Assembly (NCBI GenBank): GCA_900552265.1
Contig: URZE01000007.1
Coordinates: 1-64,000 of the forward strand
Source of the DNA: an uncultured Oscillospiraceae bacterium
Lineage (GTDB): Bacteria; Bacillota; Clostridia; Oscillospirales; Acutalibacteraceae
Direction: 5' to 3'
Length of the DNA: 64,000 nt
The position numbers and the translations under genes were made by a program. Of this stretch, positions 45,295 through 54,307 are shown piece after piece (position 1 is the first letter of the stretch; each line of letters starts with the position of its first letter). A model generated the notes under the pieces. The model made no database searches. It saw nothing but the letters and a program-made list of their open reading frames with translations, and had not been told where the DNA came from.

Positions 45295-45915
45295 TTAATT
45301 TTTTTCCGATTTTGATTCGTAATACTCTTCCATTGTCAATTTGTTGGAAGTAAGATATTCAGCAAGTTCTTCTCCGACGTAGCGTATATGCCACGGTTCA
45401 AATTTCATACCGGTTATTGATTCTTTTCCTTTTGGATATCTCAAAATAAATCCAAATTTTGGTAGAACGGAGTGTAACCATGCGGTTTCTTGATTTATAT
45501 TTCCGTTTTCATCAGGAGCAATTCCGGCCCATTTTCCGTTTCTGAATATATCGCAATCCATGGCAAGCCCTGTGTTGTGTTCCGAGTAACCGGGTAAACA
45601 AGCGCTCTTTTTGGCAAATTCAATACCTTTTTTTCTTACGAAATATTCATATTTTACTCCTTGCTGTTCAGGAGATAGGTAACCGCTGGTAATTCCCAAA
45701 ATAATTCCGTTTTCACGAGCAAAAACTCTTAGTTTTTCAAATTGTTCCGCTGTTTTTTTCTCCAAAAAAGTAGCATTTTCCTTTATTCCGAAAGTACGGT
45801 AAACGATTTCGTTGTTTTTTATGGGGTCAACTTTTACTATTTGAGGTACAATCGTGTTTTTAAGATACTCGTCATCCAATTTATGAGTTTTATTTATTAA
45901 AATTTGATAATCCAT
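45295..45915 (-). CDS. D-alanyl-D-alanine carboxypeptidase/dipeptidase (VanY, M15B)
   Basis: Zinc peptidase of 206 residues that trims peptidoglycan stem peptides. The M15 zinc ligands are SEHNTGLAMD (first His and Asp) and FEPWHIRYVG (second His), with ITSGYLSPEQQ before them. No signal peptide appears after the chosen ATG at 45915 (MDYQILINKTHKL), which follows AGGGAG; longer in-frame starts at 45936 or 45969 do not add a convincing one either, so its export is unclear. It need not relate to vancomycin resistance, as no other van genes are present. First gene of a three-gene minus-strand group. Confidence 0.85.
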   Translation of the reverse strand: MDYQILINKTHKLDDEYLKNTIVPQIVKVDPIKNNEIVYRTFGIKENATFLEKKTAEQFEKLRVFARENGIILGITSGYLSPEQQGVKYEYFVRKKGIEFAKKSACLPGYSEHNTGLAMDCDIFRNGKWAGIAPDENGNINQETAWLHSVLPKFGFILRYPKGKESITGMKFEPWHIRYVGEELAEYLTSNKLTMEEYYESKSEKN

Positions 45916-46024
45916 AACAAAACAATCTCCCTTCATATTTCGTGAATAAAAAATATTATTTGAAATCAATAATATTATATTTTTAAAATAATTTCAACAA
46001 TGATGCATAAATGAATTTATTGGT

Positions 46025-46054
46025 TTGATATGTACTATTGGTTTGTAGTATAAT
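46025..46054 (+). promoter_or_regulatory. Promoter of prfA
   Basis: TTGATA at 46025-46030, 18-base spacer, TATAAT at 46049-46054, with AGAGGA 20 bases further on. Confidence 0.65.
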
Positions 46055-46091
46055 AAAAAATTGGTAAAAAAGCTGTGAGAGGATGTTTTAT

Positions 46092-47162
46092 ATGTTCAGT
46101 AGATTGGAATCTGCCGAAAAAAGATACGAAGAAATAAACCAAAGTCTTTGTGACGCCGAAACAATAGCCGACCAAAATAAGTACAAAATACTTATGAAAG
46201 AATACAAAAATCTTACGCCTATAGTTGAAAAGTACAGAGAATACAAAAAAGAAGAAAGTAATTTAGATGAAGCCAAAGAAATTTTATCTGAAAGCGGTTC
46301 TGATAAAGATTTGAAAGAAATGGCCGAAGCTGAAATCGAGTCTGCAAAAGAAAAAATCGAAAAAATTTCAGAAGAATTAAAAATATTATTGCTTCCCAAA
46401 GATCCCAATGACGAACGCAATGTAATAATAGAAATAAGAGGTGGGGCCGGAGGAGAAGAAGCTGCACTCTTTGCAGGAGCACTTTTCAGAATGTACAACA
46501 TGTATGCTCAAGAACGTAGATGGAAATCTGAGATACTCAACTCAAACGAAACTCAACTTGGAGGATTTAAAGAAATAAGCTTTATGATATCGGGTGAAGG
46601 AGCATATTCACGTCTTAAATTTGAAAGTGGAGTTCACAGAGTTCAAAGAGTTCCCGATACCGAAGCTCAAGGCAGAGTACACACTTCTACGGTTACTGTT
46701 GCAGTTTTGCCTGAAGCTGAAGACGTTGAAATAGATATAAACCCCGCAGATCTGCAAATCGACACTTATCGTGCAGGTGGAGCAGGAGGACAACATGTTA
46801 ATAAGACGGAATCTGCGATAAGAATTACTCATATTCCTACCGGAGTTGTAGTTGAATGTCAGGACGAAAGAAGTCAGTATAAAAATAAAGATAAGGCAAT
46901 GAAAGTTCTCAAATCCAGACTTTTAGAAGCAAAACGTGCTGAGCAAGATATGGCTGTGGCCGAAGAAAGACGCATGCAAGTAGGCACCGGAGACCGGTCT
47001 GAAAGAATAAGAACATATAATTATCCTCAAAGCCGTGTTACTGACCACAGAATAGGTCTTACGCTTTATCGTTTGGAAGATGTTCTTAACGGGGATCTTG
47101 ATGAAATAATTGACGCACTTATAACCGCTGACAGAGCCGCAAAACTTTCGGGAAATTCCTGA
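46092..47162 (+). CDS. prfA: Peptide chain release factor 1
   Basis: Translation termination factor for UAA/UAG codons, 356 residues. The stop-codon-reading tripeptide is PDT ([12 protein letters not shown], about residue 185), of the RF1 Pro-x-Thr type, and the catalytic GGQ is in [11 protein letters not shown] (about 229-231). ATG 46092 follows AGAGGA; the in-frame ATG 46083 overlaps that site. prmC, which methylates the GGQ and usually follows prfA, is not next to it; ywlC comes directly. Confidence 0.97.
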   Translation: MFSRLESAEKRYEEINQSLCDAETIADQNKYKILMKEYKNLTPIVEKYREYKKEESNLDEAKEILSESGSDKDLKEMAEAEIESAKEKIEKISEELKILLLPKDPNDERNVIIEIRGGAGGEEAALFAGALFRMYNMYAQERRWKSEILNSNETQLGGFKEISFMISGEGAYSRLKFESGVHRVQRVPDTEAQGRVHTSTVTVAVLPEAEDVEIDINPADLQIDTYRAGGAGGQHVNKTESAIRITHIPTGVVVECQDERSQYKNKDKAMKVLKSRLLEAKRAEQDMAVAEERRMQVGTGDRSERIRTYNYPQSRVTDHRIGLTLYRLEDVLNGDLDEIIDALITADRAAKLSGNS

Positions 47163-47201
47163 TTTTATAATGCAAATTCATATAACCGAAAGGAATTTAA
47201 T

Positions 47202-48212
47202 GTGAATACTTTATATTTGGATAAAACTCAAACAAGTAAAGCAGCGGATATATTGAAAAACGGTGGTACGGTTGCAATTCCGACTGAAACAGTTTATGGA
47301 CTTGCTGCAAATACTTTTGATGAGGAAGCTGTTAAAAATATTTTTAAAGCTAAAGGTCGCCCATCGGACAATCCTCTTATAGTTCATATATCTAAAATTA
47401 GTGATATATATGATGTAGTATCGGAATTTCCGGAAAAAGCTAAAAAATTAGCTGATAAATTTTGGCCCGGACCTCTTACGATGATACTCCCGAAAAATAA
47501 AAATATTCCTTACTGCGTTACATGCGGAATGGATTCGGTTGCAGTTAGGTTTCCCTCTCATAAAATTGCTCGTGAAATCATAGAAAAATCGGGAGTACCT
47601 CTTGTTGCTCCTTCAGCGAATATTTCCGGAAGACCTAGCCCGACTAAATTTGAACATGTCGTGAATGATCTTTCGGGGAAAATTGACGCTATGCTTGACG
47701 GTGGTGATTGTACGGTAGGGGTTGAGTCAACGGTTTTGTCGTTGGTAAACACTGTGCCTGTTGTACTTCGTCCGGGACTTATTACTCAAAAAGAAATTTC
47801 CGATGTTATCGGAGAAGTCGAAATAAGTCCTTTTGTTATGAAAGCTCCTAAAATAGGTGAAGAAGTACTTTCGCCGGGTGTGAAATATAAGCATTATTCT
47901 CCTAAAACTGATGTCGTTATGGTTGTGGGCTCTCCTAAAAATTATTCTCAATATGTTAACGGTAGAATTTCGGAAAATTGCGGGGCTTTGTGTTTCGAAC
48001 AAGACATACCTTTTTTGAAAGTACCATATATATCTTATGGGAAAATAAGTTGCCCTGAGGAGCAAGCGAAAAATTTGTTTGATGCGTTAAGAAAATCGGA
48101 TAATTTAAATGTGAAAACCATCTATGCTCATTTTCAGAAAAGTAATGAAGTATCTGCTGCAGTGTGTAATCGTTTGATAAGAGCAGCAGGATTTAAATGT
48201 GTGGAAGTATGA
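47202..48212 (+). CDS. ywlC: Threonylcarbamoyl-AMP synthase (YrdC/Sua5)
   Basis: Enzyme of 336 residues making threonylcarbamoyl-AMP from Thr, bicarbonate and ATP, the first step of the t6A37 modification in tRNAs that read ANN codons. N-terminal YrdC domain (about 1-200) with PTETVYGLAAN and the KxR-type KAKGRPSDNPL; linker with SPGVKYKHYSP; and C-terminal Sua5 domain (about 225-336). It is the long Sua5 form rather than the short TsaC. GTG start, 7 bases after AAAGGA. Confidence 0.95.
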   Translation: MNTLYLDKTQTSKAADILKNGGTVAIPTETVYGLAANTFDEEAVKNIFKAKGRPSDNPLIVHISKISDIYDVVSEFPEKAKKLADKFWPGPLTMILPKNKNIPYCVTCGMDSVAVRFPSHKIAREIIEKSGVPLVAPSANISGRPSPTKFEHVVNDLSGKIDAMLDGGDCTVGVESTVLSLVNTVPVVLRPGLITQKEISDVIGEVEISPFVMKAPKIGEEVLSPGVKYKHYSPKTDVVMVVGSPKNYSQYVNGRISENCGALCFEQDIPFLKVPYISYGKISCPEEQAKNLFDALRKSDNLNVKTIYAHFQKSNEVSAAVCNRLIRAAGFKCVEV

Positions 48213-48245
48213 ATTTTCGGAAAATAAATCTCTTGGGAGGAGAGA

Positions 48246-48827
48246 ATTGCAATAGTAATTAAAATAAACAAGACTCTTACATTTACAATTTTTGGATTTA
48301 TTACGTTTGGTTTATTGATTTTTTCAATAGCTGGCGGATATGAGAGGTTAATGAAATCGTTTTATCCGATAAAATATAAAACTGAAGTGGAAGAAGCATC
48401 AAATAATTATGGAATTGAAAAAGAACTTATTTATGCTATAATAAAATGCGAGAGTGGATTTGACAAAGAAGCGCATTCTCATGCCAATGCAATTGGTTTA
48501 ATGCAAATAACTCCAGATACTTTTAAGTGGCTTCAGCTTTATACACGTGAAAAGGGATTAAGTGTTGAAAGTCTTAAAAATCCAAGGATAAATATAAAAT
48601 ACGGTACTCTTTTTATTTCTCTGTTGCGTAAACAATATAAGAATGATGAAGCGGTATTGAGTGCGTATAATGCAGGAGATAGCGTGGTGAAACGCTGGAT
48701 GGCAGATAGAAATATATCGTCTGACGGAAAAAGTCTGGATATTATTCCATATAAAGAGACCAGGTACTATGTAAGGCGAGTTATTTTTGCGAAAAAATTT
48801 TATAAAAATTTATATTTTAAAAGATAA
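48246..48827 (+). CDS. Membrane-anchored lytic transglycosylase (Slt family)
   Basis: Peptidoglycan lyase of the GH23 Slt fold. The catalytic Glu is in IIKCESGFDKEA, with GLMQITPDTF and AYNAGDSVVKRW as family motifs, and the signature TRYYVRR near the end. An N-terminal hydrophobic helix (FTIFGFITFGLLIFSIAGG) anchors it. The frame is open from 48228. The only in-frame standard start, TTG 48315, has no ribosome binding site and cuts into the anchor, while a strong GGGAGG (48235-48240) precedes an ATT at 48246 by 5 bases. I place the start at ATT 48246 (193 residues) with caution; if TTG 48315 is used the protein has 170 residues. Confidence 0.75.
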   Translation: MAIVIKINKTLTFTIFGFITFGLLIFSIAGGYERLMKSFYPIKYKTEVEEASNNYGIEKELIYAIIKCESGFDKEAHSHANAIGLMQITPDTFKWLQLYTREKGLSVESLKNPRINIKYGTLFISLLRKQYKNDEAVLSAYNAGDSVVKRWMADRNISSDGKSLDIIPYKETRYYVRRVIFAKKFYKNLYFKR

Positions 48828-48841
48828 GGTGGGTAAATTTA

Positions 48842-50245
48842 ATGAACGAGAATAAAAGTGAATACAAATCTCTCAAGAAAAAGCTTTGCTATGAAAGAAA
48901 AAACGGAGCTAAAGTTTTAACTGATGAAGAGTTGAGAGTGTGCGAAGAATTTAGTATTGGATATAAAGATTATCTCAATAAGGCAAAAACAGAGAGAGAA
49001 AATGTAACCTTTGTGCTGAATGAGGCAAAAAAACATGGATTTACGCAATTTGATAAAAATCGCAAATATAATCCCGGAGAAAAGGTTTATGTTGTTAATA
49101 GAGATTGCGTAATAGCTTTGGCCGTGATAGGAAAGAACGGTGTAAAAGACGGTGTTAATTTGTCTATAGCTCATATAGATGCACCAAGACTCGATTTAAA
49201 GCCAAATCCGGTTATGGAGTCTAATGATTTTGCTATGTTTAAGACACATTATTACGGAGGAATAAAAAAATATCAGTGGACTGCTATTCCTCTTTCTTTG
49301 CATGGAAGAATAGTAAAGAGTGATGGGACTTATGTTGATGTGTCAATTGGAGAAAACGAGGATGAACCGTGTTTTTGCATTACCGATTTACTTCCACATC
49401 TTGCCAGAGAACAAATGACTAAAAAAATGTCTGAAGCAATAAAAGGTGAAGACCTTAATGTCATGATTGGAAGCAGACCGTTTAAAGATGATGCAGGATC
49501 TGAACTCGTGAAACTTAACATACTTAAAATTTTGAATGAAAAATACGGTATAACCGAAGAAGATTTTATATCTTCAGATTTAGAACTTGTTCCGGCAATG
49601 AAATCACGAGATATTGGATTTGACAGAAGTATGATAGGTGGGTACGCTCATGATGACCGTTCCTGTGCTTATCCGTCATTCAAAGCTATTTTTGATTGCG
49701 ATGTTCCGGAAAAAACAGCTGTCGTCGTTTTGACTGATAAAGAAGAAACCGGAAGCGATGGAAATACAGGTATGCAGTGCCGTTTTGTTGAATATTTTAT
49801 TTCTGACCTTGCTGATTTGGATGGTATGAAATGTCGTGATGTTTTGAGTAAGTCCAAGTGTTTGTCTGCGGATGTTAATGCTGCATATGACCCAACTTAT
49901 CCGAATAGTTATGAAATTTCAAACAGTTCTTTTATAAATAGAGGAGTGGTTGTGGAAAAATATACCGGAAGCGGCGGAAAATACGGAACATCAGAAGCTT
50001 CTGCGGAATTTACGGGCGAGATAAGAAAGTTGTTAAATGAAAAAAATATAATTTGGCAAAGTGGAGAACTTGGAAAAGTTGATACCGGTGGAGGCGGAAC
50101 TATAGCTAAATATGTTGCCAATTTAAATGTTGACGTAATTGACATAGGTGTACCGGTACTTTCGATGCATGCACCGTTTGAAATAATTTCAAAGATAGAT
50201 TTGTATATGACGTATAAAGCAGTCTTAGCTTTTTTAAATAGATAG
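48842..50245 (+). CDS. apeA: M18 family aminopeptidase
   Basis: Cytoplasmic zinc aminopeptidase of 467 residues, related to aspartyl aminopeptidase and the clostridial ApeA. Metal-binding regions: SIAHIDAPRLDLK (His-x-Asp, about residue 106), DDRSCAY, TDKEETGSDG (the Glu-Glu pair) and a late VPVLSMHAPFE. Family members form dodecamers and remove acidic or other N-terminal residues from peptides. The start at 48842 is 6-7 bases after AGGTGGG. Two terminators face each other between it and spo0A. Confidence 0.92.
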   Translation: MNENKSEYKSLKKKLCYERKNGAKVLTDEELRVCEEFSIGYKDYLNKAKTERENVTFVLNEAKKHGFTQFDKNRKYNPGEKVYVVNRDCVIALAVIGKNGVKDGVNLSIAHIDAPRLDLKPNPVMESNDFAMFKTHYYGGIKKYQWTAIPLSLHGRIVKSDGTYVDVSIGENEDEPCFCITDLLPHLAREQMTKKMSEAIKGEDLNVMIGSRPFKDDAGSELVKLNILKILNEKYGITEEDFISSDLELVPAMKSRDIGFDRSMIGGYAHDDRSCAYPSFKAIFDCDVPEKTAVVVLTDKEETGSDGNTGMQCRFVEYFISDLADLDGMKCRDVLSKSKCLSADVNAAYDPTYPNSYEISNSSFINRGVVVEKYTGSGGKYGTSEASAEFTGEIRKLLNEKNIIWQSGELGKVDTGGGGTIAKYVANLNVDVIDIGVPVLSMHAPFEIISKIDLYMTYKAVLAFLNR

Positions 50246-50255
50246 AATTTTAATT

Positions 50256-50284
50256 AGCTCTCACATAAAGTGAGAGCTTTTTTA
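50256..50284 (+). terminator. Terminator of the M18 aminopeptidase gene
   Basis: Stem AGCTCTCAC/GTGAGAGCT with a 5-base loop, then TTTTTTAT. Confidence 0.9.
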
Positions 50285-50301
50285 TAGATATTTATGATAC
50301 G

Positions 50302-50338
50302 TAAAAAAATAGATGCTGACCATATGCGGTTAGGCATC
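50302..50338 (-). terminator. Terminator of spo0A
   Basis: On the minus strand: stem GATGC...GCATC with an inner ACC/GGT, followed by TATTTTTTTAC. Confidence 0.8.
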
Positions 50339-50352
50339 CATCTTTATTTTTG

Positions 50353-51144
50353 TTAACTTGCGGATTTTAACTGTAATCTCAATTTATCGCTTATCATGGC
50401 TATGAATTCAGAGTTGGTGGGTTTACCTCTTGAATTGTGAATGGTGTATCCGAAATATGAATTTAATACATCTATATCGCCACGATCCCATGCCACTTCT
50501 ATTGCATGGCGAATTGCACGTTCGACTCTTGATGGAGTTGTTTCAAAATTCTTTGCGACATTGGGATAAAGTTGTTTGGTAACTGAATTTATTATCTCAG
50601 GGTTATCAATAGACATCATTATTGAACTTCTAAGGTAATGATAACCCTTTATATGTGCCGGAACACCGATTTGATGAAGTATTTGAGTAATTTTTATTTC
50701 TATATTTGAGCTTTCGGAAATATGTAGCGGATAATTTATCTGCTGGTTTGAATTTCCTGAAAGTGAACTGCGATAGGTTATTTGAAGTATTTTTTCTATA
50801 ATATCCGAGTAATTTAAAGGTTTTAGTAAGAAATATGAAGCTCCTGCTGACATAACTTCACGTTCGAGGGTAGGACGTCCAAAATTTGAAGCGACCATGA
50901 ATGTTGGCATTTCTATTCTGTGGTTTTTGCGAATGGTTGTGATAATTCCTATCGCATCAATTCGGGGCATAAATAAATCCATGATAACAATGTCTGGACA
51001 TGAATTTTCAATTATTTCGATTATTTTAAATCCGTCTTTGGGCAAAAATGACAGATCCATTGAATAGTGTTTAAACATTTCCAAAGCCTCTCTGTCAATC
51101 TCTGCACAGTCCTCCGAAATAAGAACTTTTAGCCTATTTTCCAT
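50353..51144 (-). CDS. spo0A: Stage 0 sporulation response regulator Spo0A
   Basis: Master regulator of sporulation, 263 residues. The receiver domain (about 1-125) has the phosphorylated Asp at position 56 in VIMDLFMP, as in Bacillus, an acidic pair as Glu11-Asp12, and the conserved Lys in FLLKPLNY. The C-terminal DNA-binding domain (about 155-262) is strongly conserved: IGVPAHIKGYHYLR, then TPSRVERAIRHAIEVAWDRG and KPTNSEFIAM. The receiver is more diverged than the effector half, as is usual in Clostridia. It directs transcription from 0A-boxes. spoIVB lies just upstream, the standard pairing in spore formers. Confidence 0.97.
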   Translation of the reverse strand: MENRLKVLISEDCAEIDREALEMFKHYSMDLSFLPKDGFKIIEIIENSCPDIVIMDLFMPRIDAIGIITTIRKNHRIEMPTFMVASNFGRPTLEREVMSAGASYFLLKPLNYSDIIEKILQITYRSSLSGNSNQQINYPLHISESSNIEIKITQILHQIGVPAHIKGYHYLRSSIMMSIDNPEIINSVTKQLYPNVAKNFETTPSRVERAIRHAIEVAWDRGDIDVLNSYFGYTIHNSRGKPTNSEFIAMISDKLRLQLKSAS

Positions 51145-51262
51145 GTTTTTTCCTCCTGTAAATATATCTTATGATATTAATATTTACATATATTACCAAA
51201 TATGTCAATAGTTTTCAAACAAAGAAATAATATTCAGTTGATTTGTCAAATCAAGGCAATTT

Positions 51263-52522
51263 TTAGGAAGCCTTTTTGTACTCGCAATCAAAAAGTCTGT
51301 TGGAATTTGTCATCATTGTTTCAGCAAATATAGCATATCCTTTAGAAGGGTTATTTATAAAAACGTGCGTAACAGCACCGATTAACATGCCGTTTTGAAT
51401 TATGGGACTTCCACTCATTCCTTGAACTATTCCACCAGTTTTTTCGATAAGAATGGGGTCTGTAACTGTTATTTTTATGTTTTTTGTAGGGCAGTTTGTG
51501 TTGTAATTTATGGAATCTATATTTATATCGTAGTAATAAGGTTTATCACCGTCTACAGTGGTGAGAATTTTAGCCGGACCTTTCTTTACGTGTTGTTTCA
51601 TGCCTATATTTAGCGTTTCAGAGCCCTCTACGGAACCTTTTATTATTCCGTAAAGTCCTATATTGTTGTTATCATAAAGAGTTCCCATTGATTCTGAATT
51701 TATAAAATGTCCCTTGAGTTCTCCGGGGAATCCAACTCTTCCTCGTTTAACGCTGGATATGCACGCTTTTACAATTTCTCCTTTTGCAACTGGTAAAACT
51801 TTGCCGGTGTCTATATCGCATATTCCGTGGCCAAGCCCTGCAAAAGTGTTTGTTTCACTGTCAATATAAGTCAGAGTGCCGATACCTGCAGAACTGTCAC
51901 GAACCCAAATTCCTGCACGATATTTTTCATCATCGCATGACTTAATGGGTTTTATGGAGATATTCATGGGTTGTTCGTTTCTTATAACTGATAAATTTAT
52001 ATCATCGCAACCATATTTTTGAAAAATTTGTTCTAAATCTTCATTGCATGAAACAGATTCACCATTTATTTTAGTTATAATGTCACCTTTTTGGAGTCCT
52101 GCATTTTTTGCGGGGGAAATTAATCCTTCTGCTGTCATTACATCAGAAATTTCTATTACAATTACTCCTTGTGTATAAATTTTAACACCAAACGGAGTGC
52201 CGCATGGTATTACTGCTTTTTTGGGACTGACATTTACTTGAACTGTTTTAATGGGTAAAATATTTAAAAATTTTAACTTAGCTGTGTAATTGGTTTTTGA
52301 GTCTGATTGGTAAGTATTTTTATCATATATATTTAAGTTGGTGCAATACGTATTTTGTGAAGTGCTCACCGAAAAAGGAAATATATTTAAAAAAGGACTG
52401 TCACCTTCCAGGATAGTGAAAGTTTCAGGCAATACGGAACTGTAGTACGAAGTAAATGCGGCAATTGCGACGATCAAAACAAGTAATGCTGTTCCAAAAA
52501 ATTTAACTACTTTTTTCAACAA
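51263..52522 (-). CDS. spoIVB: SpoIVB sporulation serine peptidase
   Basis: Peptidase of 419 residues secreted from the forespore that triggers sigma-K activation (or equivalent late signalling) in sporulation. N-terminal hydrophobic anchor (about 7-27), PDZ domain (about 105-195, with GLQKGDIITKINGESV), and SpoIVB peptidase domain S55 (about 220-415), with catalytic His in FAGLGHGICD and Ser in VQGMSGSPIIQNG. The GIVQGMSGSPI and THVFINNPSKGYAIF stretches are close to canonical. TTG start after GGGAGG. Presence with spo0A supports a sporulating lineage. Confidence 0.95.
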   Translation of the reverse strand: MLKKVVKFFGTALLVLIVAIAAFTSYYSSVLPETFTILEGDSPFLNIFPFSVSTSQNTYCTNLNIYDKNTYQSDSKTNYTAKLKFLNILPIKTVQVNVSPKKAVIPCGTPFGVKIYTQGVIVIEISDVMTAEGLISPAKNAGLQKGDIITKINGESVSCNEDLEQIFQKYGCDDINLSVIRNEQPMNISIKPIKSCDDEKYRAGIWVRDSSAGIGTLTYIDSETNTFAGLGHGICDIDTGKVLPVAKGEIVKACISSVKRGRVGFPGELKGHFINSESMGTLYDNNNIGLYGIIKGSVEGSETLNIGMKQHVKKGPAKILTTVDGDKPYYYDINIDSINYNTNCPTKNIKITVTDPILIEKTGGIVQGMSGSPIIQNGMLIGAVTHVFINNPSKGYAIFAETMMTNSNRLFDCEYKKAS

Positions 52523-52744
52523 GATTCGCCTCCCAGTTTTAAAAATATTTAAATTTAGTTCAATATAGTCTGTCGAAATACGCTGACAGTTAATGATTTA
52601 AAATCCGTAAAATTGAAATTTGTAAAAATAAGGGATATTATGTTTAAATGTGGTACGATATTTATTATTTGCATTTTGATCAAATTTCACAAAAGAAAAT
52701 CTTGGTTAATTAAGTGACAATTTTTAATTTTTATATTAAAATGA

Positions 52745-52774
52745 ATTTAACATTTTAAATTGGGAGTGGATTAT
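52745..52774. other. Ribosome site deciding the TTG start at 52775
   Basis: TTGGGAGTGG at 52760-52769 is the ribosome binding site. The in-frame codon at 52760 would overlap it, so translation begins at TTG 52775. A possible promoter, GTGACA with a 17-base spacer and TAAAAT, ends near 52743. Confidence 0.45.
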
Positions 52775-53545
52775 TTGAATAAGAATTATTTTGAGGTATT
52801 GCGTGACTTGATATGTAGCGACACTGATATGGAAAAATTCAGTATTTCAGAAAAAAGTAAAAATGAATTGAGTGTAAACGGAAATTCGGAAATTTATAAG
52901 ATTAAGTATGATGAAAGTAAAAAACTTGTAATTTTGAGTTCTGCATCTGGTGATAAAGAATCTGAGTTATCATCATGGCTTCTGGATAACGAGACAGCTA
53001 CTCAGAAAGATGTTGCTTTAATTGCAAAAGATTTTGTCGAAACAATTTCAGGAAAAGATAAGAACCGAGTAAAACAAACAAAGAAAAAAGCCAAATCTTC
53101 AGATGAAAGCAATATAACGGGTTTATTTTTTGCCAATAGAATGGCAAGTATTTTCCCTGAACTTAAACCGGAAATTCAAAAAGAAAAAGAATCATATTCA
53201 GAATTTCGTGCAGCTAGCTTTGCGAGTGAAAAAATTTTACCGAGAATTCAAAGTTTAGCCGGAAATTCTTCCGAAAAATCCAAACTTTCAAAATTCGGTA
53301 AACTTTTAAGTGACCTTTATCAAAACGGTACACTGGACACTCGCAGCATAATAACTATGGGAATTCTTAATTTTATATCCGGAGATGAAGAGATTCAAAA
53401 TTTAAAAAAAGTTTTTAGTCCTGAACTTGTTCAAGCGTGGGATGCGGCTCTGAAATATAAAAATAAGAAAATAAGCCCCAAGAAAACCAGTAATAGGAAG
53501 TCTTTACTTTCAAGAGCGTTAGAAGTTCAACAAAAAGAACAGTAA
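52775..53545 (+). CDS. Conserved hypothetical cytoplasmic protein
   Basis: A 256-residue protein of unknown function with no signal, membrane segment or catalytic motif. Residues 1-90 look like a small alpha/beta domain, followed by a Lys-rich flexible linker (about 93-112) and a mostly helical C-terminal half (ITGLFFANRMASIFPELKPE) ending in a basic tail. Proteins of this kind appear in Oscillospirales beside spo0A or rny, but I cannot name a family with certainty. TTG start after GGGAGTGG. Its own terminator follows. Confidence 0.65.
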   Translation: MNKNYFEVLRDLICSDTDMEKFSISEKSKNELSVNGNSEIYKIKYDESKKLVILSSASGDKESELSSWLLDNETATQKDVALIAKDFVETISGKDKNRVKQTKKKAKSSDESNITGLFFANRMASIFPELKPEIQKEKESYSEFRAASFASEKILPRIQSLAGNSSEKSKLSKFGKLLSDLYQNGTLDTRSIITMGILNFISGDEEIQNLKKVFSPELVQAWDAALKYKNKKISPKKTSNRKSLLSRALEVQQKEQ

Positions 53546-53550
53546 AAATG

Positions 53551-53594
53551 TGCCCCGCCTTTGTACTAATTTGACGAAGGCAGGGCATTTTATC
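53551..53594 (+). terminator. Terminator of the 52775-53545 gene
   Basis: Stem TGCCC(C)GCCTTTGT/ACGAAGGCAGGGCA with a small bulge, then TTTTATC. Confidence 0.85.
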
Positions 53595-53665
53595 ATATTT
53601 GTAAAAAAACTTTCATAATTATCTTTTGTATTGAAATTTAAGATGTTGAAATTGGGAGAGTAATT

Positions 53666-54307
53666 ATGAAAAAGGTTATAAACAAAGTATCATCGTTTTT
53701 AGATAAGTATGAAATAATAAATTTCGGAAAAAACAATAAAACATTCATATTCTTGATTTTATGTATGATTTTTGGAATGGTGTTGGGGGCAATTTCTGTG
53801 AGCACCATAAGCATGGAAATTGTACATAAACTCGATTTTTTGTTTTTAAATGATTTTAAAGAAAGAATACAAAGCAGTGGTCTTGATATATTTATTTCAT
53901 CATTTTCGTCATTGGTAATTTTTGCGATAGTAGTTGAAATGTGTGCACTTTCATTTTGGGGGAGTGCGGTTATTCCGTTTATTAATTTTTTCAGAGGATT
54001 GGGTTTGGGAATTACGTCAGGATATTTGTATTTAATTTACGGTCTTAAAGGAATAGCGTTTTATATCTTAATTTTATTACCCGGGATATTCATTTCATCA
54101 ATAGGTATGATTATATTTTCTGCAGAAAGTATAAAATTTTCCGTTAAATTTGCGGGAAAGATTTTACCTGCGGGAAATTGTGATTCACTTTGGGATGAAT
54201 TAAAAAAACATATGAAAAGCTGTGGATATTGCATGGTGATATTACTTGTTTCGTCTTTAATTGATATGGGATTTATGGCGATGTTCTCGAGGTTTTTTGA
54301 ATTTTAG
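53666..54307 (+). CDS. spoIIM: SpoIIM-like membrane protein
   Basis: A 213-residue integral membrane protein of the stage II sporulation protein M family, with about five hydrophobic segments (28-48, 80-98, 100-125, 130-155, 190-208). SpoIIM is part of the SpoIID-M-P complex that remodels peptidoglycan during engulfment. The FFRGLGLGITSGYLY and LPGIFISSIGMIIFSAE stretches fit. It is divergently placed to none and convergent with the pseudouridine synthase gene, overlapping its end by 4 bases. The SpoIIM family is broad, so a non-sporulation role remains possible. Confidence 0.8.
   Translation: MKKVINKVSSFLDKYEIINFGKNNKTFIFLILCMIFGMVLGAISVSTISMEIVHKLDFLFLNDFKERIQSSGLDIFISSFSSLVIFAIVVEMCALSFWGSAVIPFINFFRGLGLGITSGYLYLIYGLKGIAFYILILLPGIFISSIGMIIFSAESIKFSVKFAGKILPAGNCDSLWDELKKHMKSCGYCMVILLVSSLIDMGFMAMFSRFFEF

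Noticed and set aside
46219..46482. Leu-rich minus-strand open frame within prfA
   Set aside because: Antisense of Glu/Lys codons of prfA.
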